Made by a program: the position numbers and the translations under genes
Source of the DNA: Bacillus sp. P14.5
GTDB lineage: Bacteria > Bacillota > Bacilli > Bacillales > Bacillaceae_B
Reading direction: 5' to 3'
Assembly: GCF_003316765.1 (NCBI RefSeq)
Contig: NZ_NIJF01000078.1
Span: 18-64,017, forward strand
Length of the DNA stretch: 64,000 nt
Notes under the pieces: model-generated
Told to the model about the DNA's origin: nothing
Databases searched by the model: none
What the model saw: the letters and a program-made list of their open reading frames with translations, nothing else
Part shown: positions 9,737 through 18,555 of the stretch, in pieces
Layout: each line of letters starts with the position of its first letter
How positions within the stretch are numbered: position 1 is the stretch's first letter

Positions 9737-10543
9737 TTACTTTTTAAATTTTACGTCTTTTAAATAGGTTTCCATAATTTTTTCATGAAGACCTGGCTTG
9801 CAGGAAAACACCGAACTTTTTTCAAGCATATCCAGTTTTCCTCCATCGAGGCTTGTAACGACTCCGCCCACCTCTTCAATGATAATCTTTCCTGCAGCAA
9901 AATCCCATGGAGCAAGCCTCATGGTCATATATCCATCAATCCTGCCAGATGCTACATAAGCCATTTCCATAGCGGCAGAACCATAGGATCTGGTCCCCCT
10001 GACGTCCCTTACAAGAGGGCCAAGGACTTCCCTGTCAATTTTTTTATTTTCTGTCACCCAAAGAGCATTCACTCCGATAATGGAGTCTCTTACATCCACT
10101 TCCTGAAGCCGGGGCAGCTTCGTTTCATTCATGTAGGCGCCGTTCCCTTTGCTCGCGTGATACAACTCATCATGAACAACGTCGTATATATACCCAAGGA
10201 CACCTTCCCCGTCATGATATATACCAATTGAAATTGCGAAATTCCGCTGCTGATGTACAAAATTCATGGTTCCGTCGATGGGATCAATAATCCAGATAGT
10301 CCCCTTCATATCTTGCAGTTCATCCCCAAATCCTTCTTCACCCAGAATCCTGTGGTCAGGGTAGGTCTTTCTGATCCTGTTTATGAAGAACTGTTCTGTT
10401 TCCTGGTCGACATTTGTGACTAAGTCATTCCTGTTGGACTTGGTTTCAATATTCAACTGGGTCTGAAACGACTTCCGAATGCTTTCACCTGCTTCTTTTA
10501 TCCATTGTTTCACATATGTATCAACTTCCTGCCAGTTAGACAT
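9737..10543 (-). CDS. yktC: Inositol monophosphatase family phosphatase
   Basis: A 268-residue Mg-dependent sugar/inositol phosphatase (B. subtilis YktC/SuhB type). Metal-site motifs are complete: GEEGFGDE near 68–75, WIIDPIDGTMNFVH near 86–99 and the C-terminal WDFAAG. It acts in the cytoplasm on myo-inositol-1-phosphate or similar substrates; the true substrate is not known. Start at the ATG 10543 after a GGACATTATA leader with only a weak ribosome site. Confidence 0.93.
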   Translation of the reverse strand: MSNWQEVDTYVKQWIKEAGESIRKSFQTQLNIETKSNRNDLVTNVDQETEQFFINRIRKTYPDHRILGEEGFGDELQDMKGTIWIIDPIDGTMNFVHQQRNFAISIGIYHDGEGVLGYIYDVVHDELYHASKGNGAYMNETKLPRLQEVDVRDSIIGVNALWVTENKKIDREVLGPLVRDVRGTRSYGSAAMEMAYVASGRIDGYMTMRLAPWDFAAGKIIIEEVGGVVTSLDGGKLDMLEKSSVFSCKPGLHEKIMETYLKDVKFKK

Positions 10544-10735
10544 ATAATGTCCTCCATTCTATATAAGAGTTCTTTAAGTACTGAAACAAGTAAGGTACCG
10601 GAGATTTATCCGATCCCTCCGGCCGTAAGTTCTTATGTATTATTCGCAAAACACTGGCTATGATGTACTAACTTTTTTACAAGCTTAAAGTAAATTTACG
10701 TACCCTTCAAGCATCTTGCATTTCTCCACAAAAAT

Positions 10736-10772
10736 ACGAACTCATGAAAGGTAAATTCCAGAGTTCGTTCAA
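10736..10772 (-). terminator. Terminator after the 64-residue gene
   Basis: Inverted repeat CGAACTCTGG..CATGAGTTCG followed on the minus strand by TATTTTTG; placed just downstream of the stop at 10803. Confidence 0.65.
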
Positions 10773-10802
10773 ACCATATTTTTTTAACAGAAGTTAATTC
10801 AT

Positions 10803-10997
10803 TTATAGTGCCTTCAATTTCAAGAGCTCTTCCCTGATCTTCATTAACTTTTCTTTCGTCCTTACCTGGATTGCAGTGTTCTTGTCTTCCATGGCCTCAA
10901 ACAGTACAGCTAACTCGTAATCCATTTCCAGCTTAAGCACCGCCATACGCTGCTGCTGGACGTTCTTTTTCCTTGTTGAACTCATAACTTGCTTCAT
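10803..10997 (-). CDS. Small basic helical protein, unknown function
   Basis: A 64-residue protein predicted to be nearly all helix and charged (RKKNVQQQRMAVLKLEMDYE…), with a possible short coiled coil over 12–55. The ATG at 10997 follows an AAAGGGTGT site; an internal Met (SSTRKKN) is an alternative. The position between yktB and yktC is commonly occupied by such a small gene in Bacillaceae, and it may correspond to ykzI of B. subtilis, but I am not sure. Confidence 0.7.
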   Translation of the reverse strand: MKQVMSSTRKKNVQQQRMAVLKLEMDYELAVLFEAMEDKNTAIQVRTKEKLMKIREELLKLKAL

Positions 10998-11179
10998 GGA
11001 CAGTACACCCTTTCCGGATATTATTATTCTTAATTTTCTGAATTTATCTAGTACATTCTATGTGAAGGTTAAGAAACCTGTAACTAAAATGTGCAAACAC
11101 CCAATTTAACAGAAACAGCATTTTTCCCTCCGGTAAATCACTGTGATAAAATAATTCCATCAGCATAAGGAGGAACAAA

Positions 11180-11800
11180 ATGAATTTTAATGGTTTTACA
11201 GAAAAAGATTTCAACATCTTCACAATTGACGGTCTGGATGAACGGATGGAAGCTTTGGTAGAGACTGTCAGACCAAAGCTTGAAATCCTTGGACAGCAAT
11301 TCGCCCCTGTTCTCAGTACCATGACGGGTGATGAAATGTTTCCCCATGTGGCGAAGCATGCACGGCGCTCCGTTAATCCGCCTGATGATACCTGGGTTGC
11401 TTTTGCCAATAATAAGAGAGGTTATAAGAAGCATCCTCATTTTCAAATTGGCCTTTGGGAAACCCATGTATTCGTTTGGTTCGCGGTGATTTATGAAGCT
11501 CCCGGCAAAGAGCAGTTTGGAAAAAAACTGGACCAGAATCTGAATCTAATAAAGAAGGTCATTCCACAAAATTTTGTATGGTCTGGTGATCACACGAAAC
11601 CGGATTCACGAGCATTTTCTGAGATGGATGATCAGGAATTGACTTCTTTGTTTGAACGGCTGCAAACCGTCAAGAAAGCTGAAATCCTGTGCGGAATACG
11701 TATCCCAAGGGAAAAAGCTATCAAGCTTTCAGGCGATGAAACATTTGAAATAATCAGTGATGCGTTTGTAAAATTAATACCCCTTTACAACCTTCAATAA
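11180..11800 (+). CDS. yktB: YktB family protein (UPF0637, DUF1054)
   Basis: A 206-residue protein matching YktB throughout: start [20 protein letters not shown], the central [17 protein letters not shown] and the [11 protein letters not shown] strand. A structural family of unknown role. An AAGGAGGAACAAA site precedes the ATG at 11180. Transcribed toward yktA, from which a bidirectional terminator separates it. Confidence 0.93.
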   Translation: MNFNGFTEKDFNIFTIDGLDERMEALVETVRPKLEILGQQFAPVLSTMTGDEMFPHVAKHARRSVNPPDDTWVAFANNKRGYKKHPHFQIGLWETHVFVWFAVIYEAPGKEQFGKKLDQNLNLIKKVIPQNFVWSGDHTKPDSRAFSEMDDQELTSLFERLQTVKKAEILCGIRIPREKAIKLSGDETFEIISDAFVKLIPLYNLQ

Positions 11801-11820
11801 ACATTCATCCCGCCATACAT

Positions 11821-11861
11821 AAAAGAGGAAAGCCCCTTTTCAAAAGGAACTTTCCTCTTTT
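11821..11861. terminator. Bidirectional terminator yktB/yktA
   Basis: Long stem AAAAGAGGAAAG…CTTTCCTCTTTT with a loop of about 16 bases between convergent genes. Confidence 0.9.
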
Positions 11862-11870
11862 AGTATTGTA

Positions 11871-12137
11871 TTACATTTTAATAATTTTGCTTTCTGTGTC
11901 TTTCATTTTTTTAACAGCCCGATAAGATGAATATCCGCTTGATTCCTCAAACTCGTTGCAGATTCTTTTCTCTTCGGCTTTACCAGGTACAATCTCCTTA
12001 AAGCGCTTATAAGCCGCCATCAGCTTTTCCCGGTCGATACCCTGCTCATAGGCCTTTTCAATATTTTGAAAGAAGCCGACTACATCTATTACTTCATCCG
12101 TTGACCAATCCAACGAAAAAGGATATTGATATTCCAT
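11871..12137 (-). CDS. yktA: YktA, UPF0223 family protein
   Basis: An 88-residue soluble helical protein. The family start [15 protein letters not shown] is used, with an AAGGTG site ahead of the ATG at 12137. A longer frame to 12209 exists but would add 24 residues not found in the family. The conserved block [14 protein letters not shown] and [11 protein letters not shown] are present. Function unknown; the next gene toward speA, as in B. subtilis. Confidence 0.92.
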   Translation of the reverse strand: MEYQYPFSLDWSTDEVIDVVGFFQNIEKAYEQGIDREKLMAAYKRFKEIVPGKAEEKRICNEFEESSGYSSYRAVKKMKDTESKIIKM

Positions 12138-12235
12138 GTGTTTTTTCACCTTGCTTTCTTTTATGTTATCTCTTCTTTGCTGCTGATAGGTTTGTAATGG
12201 ATAAATCATACAAGCAAGCTGGTTGGCAGCTGTTT

Positions 12236-13195
12236 TTAGTTCCTCCGCATTGAAACGGCTTCTTCTGCTTGTTTGACCATCCGGTCGATTAGAGCCTTCA
12301 CAGGAGGTACATCATCAATCATACCCATTACCTGTCCTGCCCATCCGAAACCTTCATCCTTCTTGCCGTCATAAATGAACTTCTTATTTGCTTCGCCGCT
12401 TATATGATCCTTCAGACCTTCATAACCTGCACCTTCTTTTTCGAGAGAAAGGATTTGTGCGGTCCAGTTGTTTGAAATGGCCCGTGCCGGAGCACCAAGC
12501 GATCTTTTGATGACTACTGTATCACTTTCAGATCCGCTTATCAATGCCTGCTTATATTCAGCGGAGGCATGGATGCATTCCTCTGTAGCGATGAATCGGG
12601 TTCCCATCTCCACCCCTTCCGCTCCCAGGCATAAGGCGGCTGCAATTCCTCTTCCATCCCCTATTCCTCCAGAAGCGATGACCGGAATGGAAACTGCATC
12701 AACCACCTGGGGAATCAGCACAAACGTTCCGATATCTTCTTTCCCGAGATGACCGCCTCCTTCTGCGCCTACCACCATGACAGCATCAGCTCCTAGTTCC
12801 TCGGCCTTTAAAGCCTGCCTTTTCGCCGCCACGAGAACCAGCTTCTTTATAGCAGTTCCTTTCAGCATCTCAAACATAGGTGAAGGGTTCCCCCCAGTCA
12901 TCGACACAACCGGAACATTTTCATCTATCGCCGCCTGCAAAAACTCTCTGTAAGGACGTCCGTGCTGTCCAATTGCAAGATTAACACCAAATGGTTTATC
13001 AGTAAGCTGCCTCACTTTATGTATTTCTTCTTTTAATCTTTCAGGAGAATCAAGCGACATCGCTGTAATCTGGCCAAGGCCTCCTGCATTGCTGACCGCG
13101 GCGGCCAATTCTGCATAAGCGAGGTAGGCAAGACCGCCTTGTATGATTGGATACTTAATCCCCAGAAGTTCTGAAACTCTTGTTTTCCAACTCAT
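12236..13195 (-). CDS. Nitronate monooxygenase / FabK-like FMN oxidoreductase
   Basis: A 319-residue TIM-barrel flavoprotein of the 2-nitropropane-dioxygenase family. Motifs: [15 protein letters not shown] at the start, [11 protein letters not shown] near 140–150, [13 protein letters not shown] near 173–185 and [15 protein letters not shown]. Members either oxidise nitronates or reduce enoyl-ACP; the sequence alone does not decide. The ATG at 13195 has a GAAGGAGTGAT site. Not part of this locus in B. subtilis, so an addition here. It shares a divergent promoter region with speA. Confidence 0.88.
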   Translation of the reverse strand: MSWKTRVSELLGIKYPIIQGGLAYLAYAELAAAVSNAGGLGQITAMSLDSPERLKEEIHKVRQLTDKPFGVNLAIGQHGRPYREFLQAAIDENVPVVSMTGGNPSPMFEMLKGTAIKKLVLVAAKRQALKAEELGADAVMVVGAEGGGHLGKEDIGTFVLIPQVVDAVSIPVIASGGIGDGRGIAAALCLGAEGVEMGTRFIATEECIHASAEYKQALISGSESDTVVIKRSLGAPARAISNNWTAQILSLEKEGAGYEGLKDHISGEANKKFIYDGKKDEGFGWAGQVMGMIDDVPPVKALIDRMVKQAEEAVSMRRN

Positions 13196-13436
13196 GATTA
13201 TCACTCCTTCAACAACTAGTTCTATCCGCTGTTAACAAAATCCTTCCAATTCGACAAAATGTTAGAAGTATGGGCGTATAACACTATGCAAAGAAAGGGC
13301 TAAATGCTATAATTCTTTATCGATGAGAGCAAGTTTACAGCTGTCTTCTCAAAAATCCTAACAAACCTAATGACTAATTCCTTATCTTTAAGGGAAAGGC
13401 TTAGATATAACAGACTTTAAAGAGGTGTCGAATGAA

Positions 13437-14909
13437 TTGTCTCAATACAAAACTCCTTTATTTACAGGCTTAGTAGAACATAGCAGAAAAAACCCCGTCC
13501 AGTTTCATATTCCCGGTCATAAGAAGGGTACTGGAATGGACCCCGAATTCAGGAACTTCATCGGGGATAATGCTTTTGCAATCGATTTGATTAACATCGG
13601 GCCATTGGATGATCTCCATCAACCCAAAGGAATGATCAAGGAAGCACAGGATCTTGCTGCTGAGGCCTTTGGCGCTGATTATACATTCTTCTCAGTACAA
13701 GGGACGAGCGGAGCCATCATGACGATGGTCATGTCTGTCTGTGGACCAGGTGAAAAAATAATTGTCCCAAGAAATGTCCATAAATCAGTCATGAGTGCAA
13801 TTGTATTTTCCGGAGCAACTCCTATCTTCATCCATCCAGAGGTGGATGAAACTTTGGGGATTTCCCACGGCATCACGAACGATTCGGTTGCAAAAGCTCT
13901 TGAGCAGCACCCGGATGCCAAGGGTGTATTGGTTATTAACCCTACCTATTTCGGAATATCTGCAGATTTGAAAAAGATAGTAGAAATCGCCCACTCTTAT
14001 GAGGTACCGGTACTTGTCGATGAAGCTCACGGCGTCCATATCCATTTTCATGAGGATCTGCCGCTGTCTGCGATGCAGGCTGGGGCTGATATGGCTGCAA
14101 CAAGTGTCCATAAGCTGGGAGGTTCCATGACACAAAGTTCTGTATTGAATATCAAAACCGGACTTGTGTCGCCAAAACGAGTACAGACTATACTCAGTAT
14201 GCTTACGACGACCTCCACTTCCTATCTGCTGCTTGCTTCCTTGGATGTTGCCAGGAAAAGGCTGGCAACAGAAGGCAGGGAACTGATAGAAAGAACTATT
14301 GAGCTTTCTGAAGACTTAAGAAAGCAGATAAATGAAATTCAAGGCCTTTATTGTGTTGGGAAAGAAATATTAGGTACCAAAGCAACCTTCGATTATGACC
14401 CCACCAAGTTGATCGTATCAGTGAAAGAACTGGGAATCAGTGGGTTTGATGCTGAAAAATGGCTAAGGGAAGTTTACAACATTGAGGTTGAAATGTCTGA
14501 CATGTACAACATCCTCTGTATTATCACCCCGGGAGACACCATCACAGAAGGCGGTAAATTGGTTGAAGCTTTGACAGAGATGTCCTTTCAGTTTGCCAAC
14601 AAAGAAGGTTTGCTGGAAACGGCGGAAGTTCTCCTGCCAGATATCCCGGTGTTGTCAATGACGCCCAGGGATGCGTTTTATGCTGACACGGAAGTTATAC
14701 CGATGGAAGAGTCTGTTGGCCGTATCATAGCTGAATTTATCATGGTATATCCTCCAGGAATCCCTATCTTTATTCCTGGGGAAATCATAACTGCAGAAAA
14801 CATAACTTATATTCATAAAAATGTGGAAGCAGGCCTGCCGGTCCAGGGACCAGAAGATTTTGACCTGAAACACCTTCGAGTGATTAAAGAACATAAGGCC
14901 ATCAGGTAA
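13437..14909 (+). CDS. speA: Arginine decarboxylase (PLP-dependent)
   Basis: First step of polyamine synthesis: arginine to agmatine. The 490 residues belong to the Orn/Lys/Arg decarboxylase class I family. The N-terminus has FHIPGHKKG, and the PLP site is visible as DEAHGVH and the lysine in SVHKLGGS. A C-terminal domain has MVYPPGIP. I choose the TTG at 13437, which gives the same N-terminus as B. subtilis SpeA (SQ.KTPLFTGL). The GTG at 13425 overlaps the AGAGGTG ribosome site. Confidence 0.94.
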   Translation: MSQYKTPLFTGLVEHSRKNPVQFHIPGHKKGTGMDPEFRNFIGDNAFAIDLINIGPLDDLHQPKGMIKEAQDLAAEAFGADYTFFSVQGTSGAIMTMVMSVCGPGEKIIVPRNVHKSVMSAIVFSGATPIFIHPEVDETLGISHGITNDSVAKALEQHPDAKGVLVINPTYFGISADLKKIVEIAHSYEVPVLVDEAHGVHIHFHEDLPLSAMQAGADMAATSVHKLGGSMTQSSVLNIKTGLVSPKRVQTILSMLTTTSTSYLLLASLDVARKRLATEGRELIERTIELSEDLRKQINEIQGLYCVGKEILGTKATFDYDPTKLIVSVKELGISGFDAEKWLREVYNIEVEMSDMYNILCIITPGDTITEGGKLVEALTEMSFQFANKEGLLETAEVLLPDIPVLSMTPRDAFYADTEVIPMEESVGRIIAEFIMVYPPGIPIFIPGEIITAENITYIHKNVEAGLPVQGPEDFDLKHLRVIKEHKAIR

Positions 14910-14929
14910 TGATACTATCAAGGAAATTT

Positions 14930-14970
14930 AAGCAAATCACCACTCAATGGAAGTGGTGATTTGCTTTTTA
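14930..14970 (+). terminator. speA terminator
   Basis: Perfect stem AGCAAATCACCACT with AGTGGTGATTTGCT, then a T-run; 20 bases after the speA stop. Confidence 0.92.
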
Positions 14971-15211
14971 TATGACTTTTTCTGATTCCGAAAATTTGCA
15001 GCTTTGTTCGATTGTCAGGCTCCCGTATGAAGGCTGCTTCTTTCTGACTACAGACACTGCCGAACGCTAAAACCGGAACTTTTAAGACAGCTGTATCGTT
15101 TTTCAGCTCTTATATATAGACAGTTTTCAGTAATCACAAAGCCGGATACTTAGGTTTTAAGAAACAAGAAAAAAGCCCCATTAATTACGGGGCCACTGGT
15201 ACTATATCCTT

Positions 15212-15331
15212 TTAATCGTCTAATTCGTTTTCATTATTACAATCACAGCTGCTGGAGAATAAAACCGATACCTTTTCATCTTCAAAGTGATCAATAGTGT
15301 TTAAGCATGACTGACATACAATTGTACCCAT
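15212..15331 (-). CDS. SR1P, GapA-binding peptide
   Basis: A 39-residue peptide beginning MGTIVCQSC and containing HFEDEKVSVL, which matches B. subtilis SR1P. That peptide binds the glycolytic dehydrogenase GapA and promotes its interaction with RNase J1 (established). CxxC near 6–9 and a CDC near 29–31 suggest zinc binding. A strong GAGAGGAG site stands 7 bases before the ATG. Too short for routine gene calling. Confidence 0.9.
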   Translation of the reverse strand: MGTIVCQSCLNTIDHFEDEKVSVLFSSSCDCNNENELDD

Positions 15332-15359
15332 CTTAAAACTCCTCTCATTTGCAGTATTT

Positions 15360-15373
15360 TGAAAGCGCTTTAC
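15360..15373. promoter_or_regulatory. cre-like site (CcpA/carbon control) in SR1
   Basis: TGAAAGCGCTTTAC matches the catabolite-responsive element consensus TGAAAGCGCTTTCA at 12 of 14 positions, with a perfect AAAGCGCTTT core. It lies about 10–20 bases downstream of the predicted SR1 start, where a bound repressor would block the polymerase. SR1 in B. subtilis is under CcpA and CcpN control. Confidence 0.7.
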
Positions 15374-15386
15374 TTTCTATAAATCA

Positions 15387-15415
15387 ATAATAATATAACA
15401 CAATTAAAATATCAA
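15387..15415 (-). promoter_or_regulatory. SR1 promoter (sigma-A type)
   Basis: On the minus strand TTGATA, 17 bases, TATTAT. Transcription would start near 15380. Confidence 0.75.
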
Positions 15416-15576
15416 GCCCAAATTGTATGTCACATTAAAATTTATTTGTGTTATTCTGTTATCTTTCTTATTATATGAAATCCGTTTTAAATTTAGGCTG
15501 TTTTCGTAAAAATTGTAGCTTCAATAAATTAAATGAATCTCAGCTCCAGGCGGACGACTCCTCTGGGCTGGCAGTG

Positions 15577-15827
15577 AACTAAAAAGCGGTTGCGCCCGTT
15601 CAGCGACGTACAGATTTTAGGGTTCTCGTATGAGATAAAGGAATTACGAAGAGTTTAAGCGATTCGATGATCATTTCCCTGACCCTGGCATTGAAATAGC
15701 AATTTAAACTGGAAGTCATTTAAGCACAGACTTTGCATAAATATAGGAAACACAACGTACACATTGAATTGATGTTGACTTAACACAAGGAGAGAGACCG
15801 AAATACGCTGGCTGCTGGAGCTGGATT
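15577..15827 (+). repeat. R2 repeat, copy 1
   Basis: About 250 bases sharing long blocks with the reverse complement of 58326–58630: GTTCAGCGACGTACAGATTT, ATGAGATAAAGGAAT.ACGAAGAG.TTAAGCGATTCGATGAT, and GGAGAGAGACCGAAAT near the end. The middle differs, so one copy has lost or gained sequence. Confidence 0.7.
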
Positions 15828-15848
15828 GGCACCTCGGCTGCTTCTGAA

Positions 15849-15972
15849 TAAAAAGTGGAAGCGCCTCGGTCAGCCTCGACAGGAAAATGTTCTCAAGATA
15901 AAAAAGGCGGCGTTTCCTTTAATTCTCTTATGATTATTTGACCACCAGGGGCTGGGTGCTGGAACTAGAATA
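15849..15972 (+). repeat. R3 repeat, copy 2
   Basis: Starts AAAAAGTGGAAGCGCC and ends CCAGGGGCTGGGTGCTGGAACT. Aligns over its full length with the copy at 5134–5254, including the AAAAAGGCGG and ATTATTTGACC blocks. Confidence 0.7.
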
Positions 15973-16122
15973 GACGATCACTTGTCCCGCAGGAGATCGT
16001 TTGCCTGCAGCAAAGATCCTCCTACGTGAAGGAAGATGAAGGAGAAATTAATTCTAAATTAGAAATTATTTTAAAAACTATTTATAATGAGATGCAGTTA
16101 ATTATAATAAAGCTAGCACTGA

Positions 16123-16252
16123 TTTGATTGAAACGGAAGGTGCGTGATCTACTGCGGGACTAGCGTGACAGGTGACAGGTGAGACCCCACAGGCGAAGCC
16201 GAGGAGGCTCACCGCACGCCCCGCGGAGTCACGCACCTGGAGTGGAAATCAA
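16123..16252 (+). repeat. R1 hairpin repeat, intact copy
   Basis: From GATTTGATTGAAACGGAAGG to TGGAGTGGAAATCAA. Nested inverted arms GTGCGTGA/TCACGCAC, GCGGG/CCCGC and GGTGAG/CTCACC would fold into a long GC-rich hairpin in an otherwise AT-rich region. A small duplication (ACAGGTGACAGGTGAG) distinguishes it from the copy at 62711–62830, which is nearly the same sequence on the other strand. Confidence 0.8.
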
Positions 16253-16621
16253 TTTACCCTCATTAGCATCAGCGACTGACCACTTAAATTCATTTTATTA
16301 TTTTTTTTGCTAAATTTACCACCAAATTCGGTTGCTATATAGAAGATTGGACTTCAAAACAGATATTGCTTTCGGAGGTATCCCTAGAGCAGGAAGTCCC
16401 AAATACAAAGATTATTTGCATATAAAAGGAAAGCTGCTCATTTCTTTAAGCGAACAAGAAAATTTTCTGTAAAAAATGGTGTCAATGCAACAACAGCCTG
16501 AATTTATATTTAACAAACTCCATTGACAATAATACATTCGCACTTTTTCTGTTTACGTAGTTCGGTTAACCTTCGCTATTCGACTCTTACTGAAGCTGCT
16601 CTGGATAACAAAGTTAACAGA
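16253..16621. other. Intergenic remainder of the repeat island
   Basis: No gene or clear regulatory element; AT-rich sequence between the last R1 repeat and the terminator of the deacetylase gene. Confidence 0.4.
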
Positions 16622-16662
16622 AAAAAGCCGTCAATCGGTTATACCCGATTGACGGCTTTTAT
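16622..16662 (-). terminator. Terminator of the deacetylase gene
   Basis: Stem AAAAAGCCGTCAATCGG with CCGATTGACGGCTTTT around a short loop, overlapping the stop region of the minus-strand gene. Confidence 0.9.
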
Positions 16663-17531
16663 TATTGAGGAGTCTCGATAAGTTCAGGGTCAAGTATTTC
16701 AAATCCTTTATCTCTTAGACCCATTACTATATCAGCCATTGCTTCACTGGTCCATGTTCTGTCATGCATAAGCAAGTTGGCTCCGTTGCTCAGCAATTCA
16801 GTATTGACCATAATGTCGGCGATTCCTTCTTTATTTTGATATTCCGCTTCCCAATCATAACCGTATGTCCAATTCATTAATATCATTTTTTCGCTCTTAG
16901 CAAGACCTTTAGAATAGTCGGTATTCTGTCCAAAGGGAGCCCTGAAGAATTTAGGTTTCTCACCAATAATAGAGGTAATCAATTTGTTAAACTCAACAAT
17001 CTCCGCTTGCTGCTCTTCTTCCGTCAAGTCTGGTAAAGATGCGTGTGTTGCTGTATGGTTTCCTATAGGGAACCCCATTTCATGTATTTTCTTCAGAGTT
17101 TCTTTCTCCTCTTCTGTATCAAGAAAATGTCCATTCACAAAAAATATTGCAGGTGCATTAAGGCTTTTTAGAGTCTCTGCCATTTCCAGAGAATGCTTGT
17201 CCGGCGCATCGTCGATAGTCAGCAATGCAACTTTCTCATTAGCATCGCCAATTGGCTGAACTGACCAATTAGCTTCATTTATTGTGTATTGAGGTTCTTT
17301 GACAGTTTCTTCCATAGAAGCATCCTCTTGTTCATTTTCTTCGCCGTCCTCTGACTCTGTTTCTTCTTCTATCTCTGTTTCCTTATCTTCGTTTTCGGTT
17401 TTTTCTGCTGCAACTGCTTCATTGACGGGCTCTGTTTTATTGGAGTCGCCACCTGATGTTTCTAACGAATTTTGTTGTGAGCAGCCTGAAATCAATAGGA
17501 ATAGCGCACTGCAGTAAATCAATTTCTTCAT
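16662..17531 (-). CDS. Polysaccharide deacetylase (NodB-fold) lipoprotein
   Basis: A 289-residue surface lipoprotein. It has a signal peptide with lipobox LLISGC (Cys about 17), a very acidic Glu-rich linker (about 40–80) and a NodB domain (about 100–285). Domain motifs: TIDDAPD (usual form TFDDGP; the metal-binding second Asp is kept), HTATH for the metal histidines, RAPFG, and LLMHD near the end. It probably removes acetyl groups from cell-wall glycans. The linker would hold the domain away from the membrane. Located between SR1 and slp. Confidence 0.88.
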   Translation of the reverse strand: MKKLIYCSALFLLISGCSQQNSLETSGGDSNKTEPVNEAVAAEKTENEDKETEIEEETESEDGEENEQEDASMEETVKEPQYTINEANWSVQPIGDANEKVALLTIDDAPDKHSLEMAETLKSLNAPAIFFVNGHFLDTEEEKETLKKIHEMGFPIGNHTATHASLPDLTEEEQQAEIVEFNKLITSIIGEKPKFFRAPFGQNTDYSKGLAKSEKMILMNWTYGYDWEAEYQNKEGIADIMVNTELLSNGANLLMHDRTWTSEAMADIVMGLRDKGFEILDPELIETPQ

Positions 17532-17581
17532 ATAGTTCCCCTTTCTCTAGCAAGTTGTCTTTTGCAATTATAACATTTTCT

Positions 17582-17836
17582 TTACAAATATATAGAGGTA
17601 ATTATCTGTTCAAAGAAGATTTTTAAAGAAAAAAATGTAAAAAGGCTTATCAGAGTAACAATGAAAGTTACCTTGGAAGAATTCACTATTTTTTTGGCAA
17701 TCAGGTAACCTAAATAAAAAATTACTATGAACATGATCCACTTGTATTCGATATGATCTTTACCTGATAACCACTGTGCGACTGAAAAGGCACTCCATAT
17801 TATTAGCTGCAATAAAAAAGCAATATAGTTTTTCAT
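17582..17836 (-). CDS. Small membrane protein, unknown function
   Basis: An 84-residue protein with three hydrophobic segments (about 4–22, 33–50, 56–76). The ATG at 17836 has a GAGGGTGAG site at a good distance. It lies 50 bases upstream of the deacetylase gene on the same strand and may be co-transcribed. Not recognised. Confidence 0.6.
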   Translation of the reverse strand: MKNYIAFLLQLIIWSAFSVAQWLSGKDHIEYKWIMFIVIFYLGYLIAKKIVNSSKVTFIVTLISLFTFFSLKIFFEQIITSIYL

Positions 17837-18084
17837 CCACTCACCCTCATAGAAGGATTTATACCATTATATTCACGTTGGGAATCTATTTAAAACTTAA
17901 ATTTATATTTGATTTTTCAATTCTGTAACAATTTGATGATTATAGCCAATAAATTAAAGTAATATGTTAGAATTATGGAAATTAAAGAATTAGTAATTAT
18001 TTTACATTTTTTTGATATATAAGACTTACTTACCATACACTTGGACAACATTTTGTAAATACAATATTGAAAAGAGGCTAATAG

Positions 18085-18465
18085 ATGAAATATTCTTTTT
18101 TGTTTGTCCTTTTGCTTGGGAACATAATATTTCTTTCATCGTGCAGTCTGCAAAATGATCGGACGGCTGCCGGGCTTAATATTGAGAAAGGCATCCTGTT
18201 TTATTCAGATGAAAATAATATAAGCGAAGAGGATTCTTATTACGAAGCTTTAATCGAGTTAAAGGATACTTACCCCTCTCAGTTTGAAAATTATGTAATT
18301 GTTGCTAAAAACAAAGAAAACGCATCTTCTTTTGCGTTTCTAAATGATACGTATCCAGCTTTATTAGTTATAGAAGACAATAAAGTTGTATGCAAGGTAG
18401 CGGGGAAAATCTCCAGACAGGAAATTTTAAAGCCTGTAAGCGATACTCTCAAGGAATGGAATTAA
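18085..18465 (+). CDS. slp: Slp-like small lipoprotein
   Basis: A 126-residue lipoprotein with lipobox LSSCS (Cys about 20). The body resembles a thioredoxin-like fold without a CxxC pair (ILFYSDENN at the start, TYPALLVIEDNKVV later). Length and position next to pdhD match the peptidoglycan-associated lipoprotein Slp of B. subtilis. An AAGAGG site precedes the ATG. Convergent with pdhD. Confidence 0.75.
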   Translation: MKYSFLFVLLLGNIIFLSSCSLQNDRTAAGLNIEKGILFYSDENNISEEDSYYEALIELKDTYPSQFENYVIVAKNKENASSFAFLNDTYPALLVIEDNKVVCKVAGKISRQEILKPVSDTLKEWN

Positions 18466-18514
18466 AGTAATTAATCACAGTAAATGATCCGCCTTCAATG
18501 CGGCACATATGATA

Positions 18515-18550
18515 AAAAAAACACCTCTTGGCAGTCCAAGAGGTGTTTTG
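18515..18550. terminator. Bidirectional terminator slp/pdhD
   Basis: Perfect stem AAAACACCTCTTGG with CCAAGAGGTGTTTT around CAGT, just after the pdhD stop. Confidence 0.93.
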
Positions 18551-18555
18551 CTATC

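Larger units (their letters stand above)
15168..15380 (-). ncRNA. SR1 dual-function regulatory RNA
   Basis: A transcript of about 210 bases is predicted from a good promoter (15387–15415) to a terminator with stem GCCCC/GGGGC and a T6 tract ending near 15168. B. subtilis SR1 is about 205 nucleotides, lies between speA and the pdh/slp genes, base-pairs with ahrC mRNA and encodes the SR1P peptide (established). Here the locus, length and encoded peptide all agree, and a cre-like site lies just inside the transcript. The base-pairing function is inferred from homology only. Confidence 0.88.
15496..16020. repeat. Nested repeat cluster: R1 ends enclosing R2 and R3
   Basis: Begins with an R4/R1-type end (GGCTGTTTTCGTAAA then TTGTAGCTTC), like the one at 51124. 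It runs into an R1 arm (GCTCCAGGCGGACGACTCC) and is interrupted at about 15568 by R2 and R3 units. The other R1 arm follows from about 15973 (GTCCCGCAGGAGATCG…CCTCCTACG). Comparison with the uninterrupted R1 copy at 51163–51300 shows both arms. No protein-coding potential. Confidence 0.65.
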
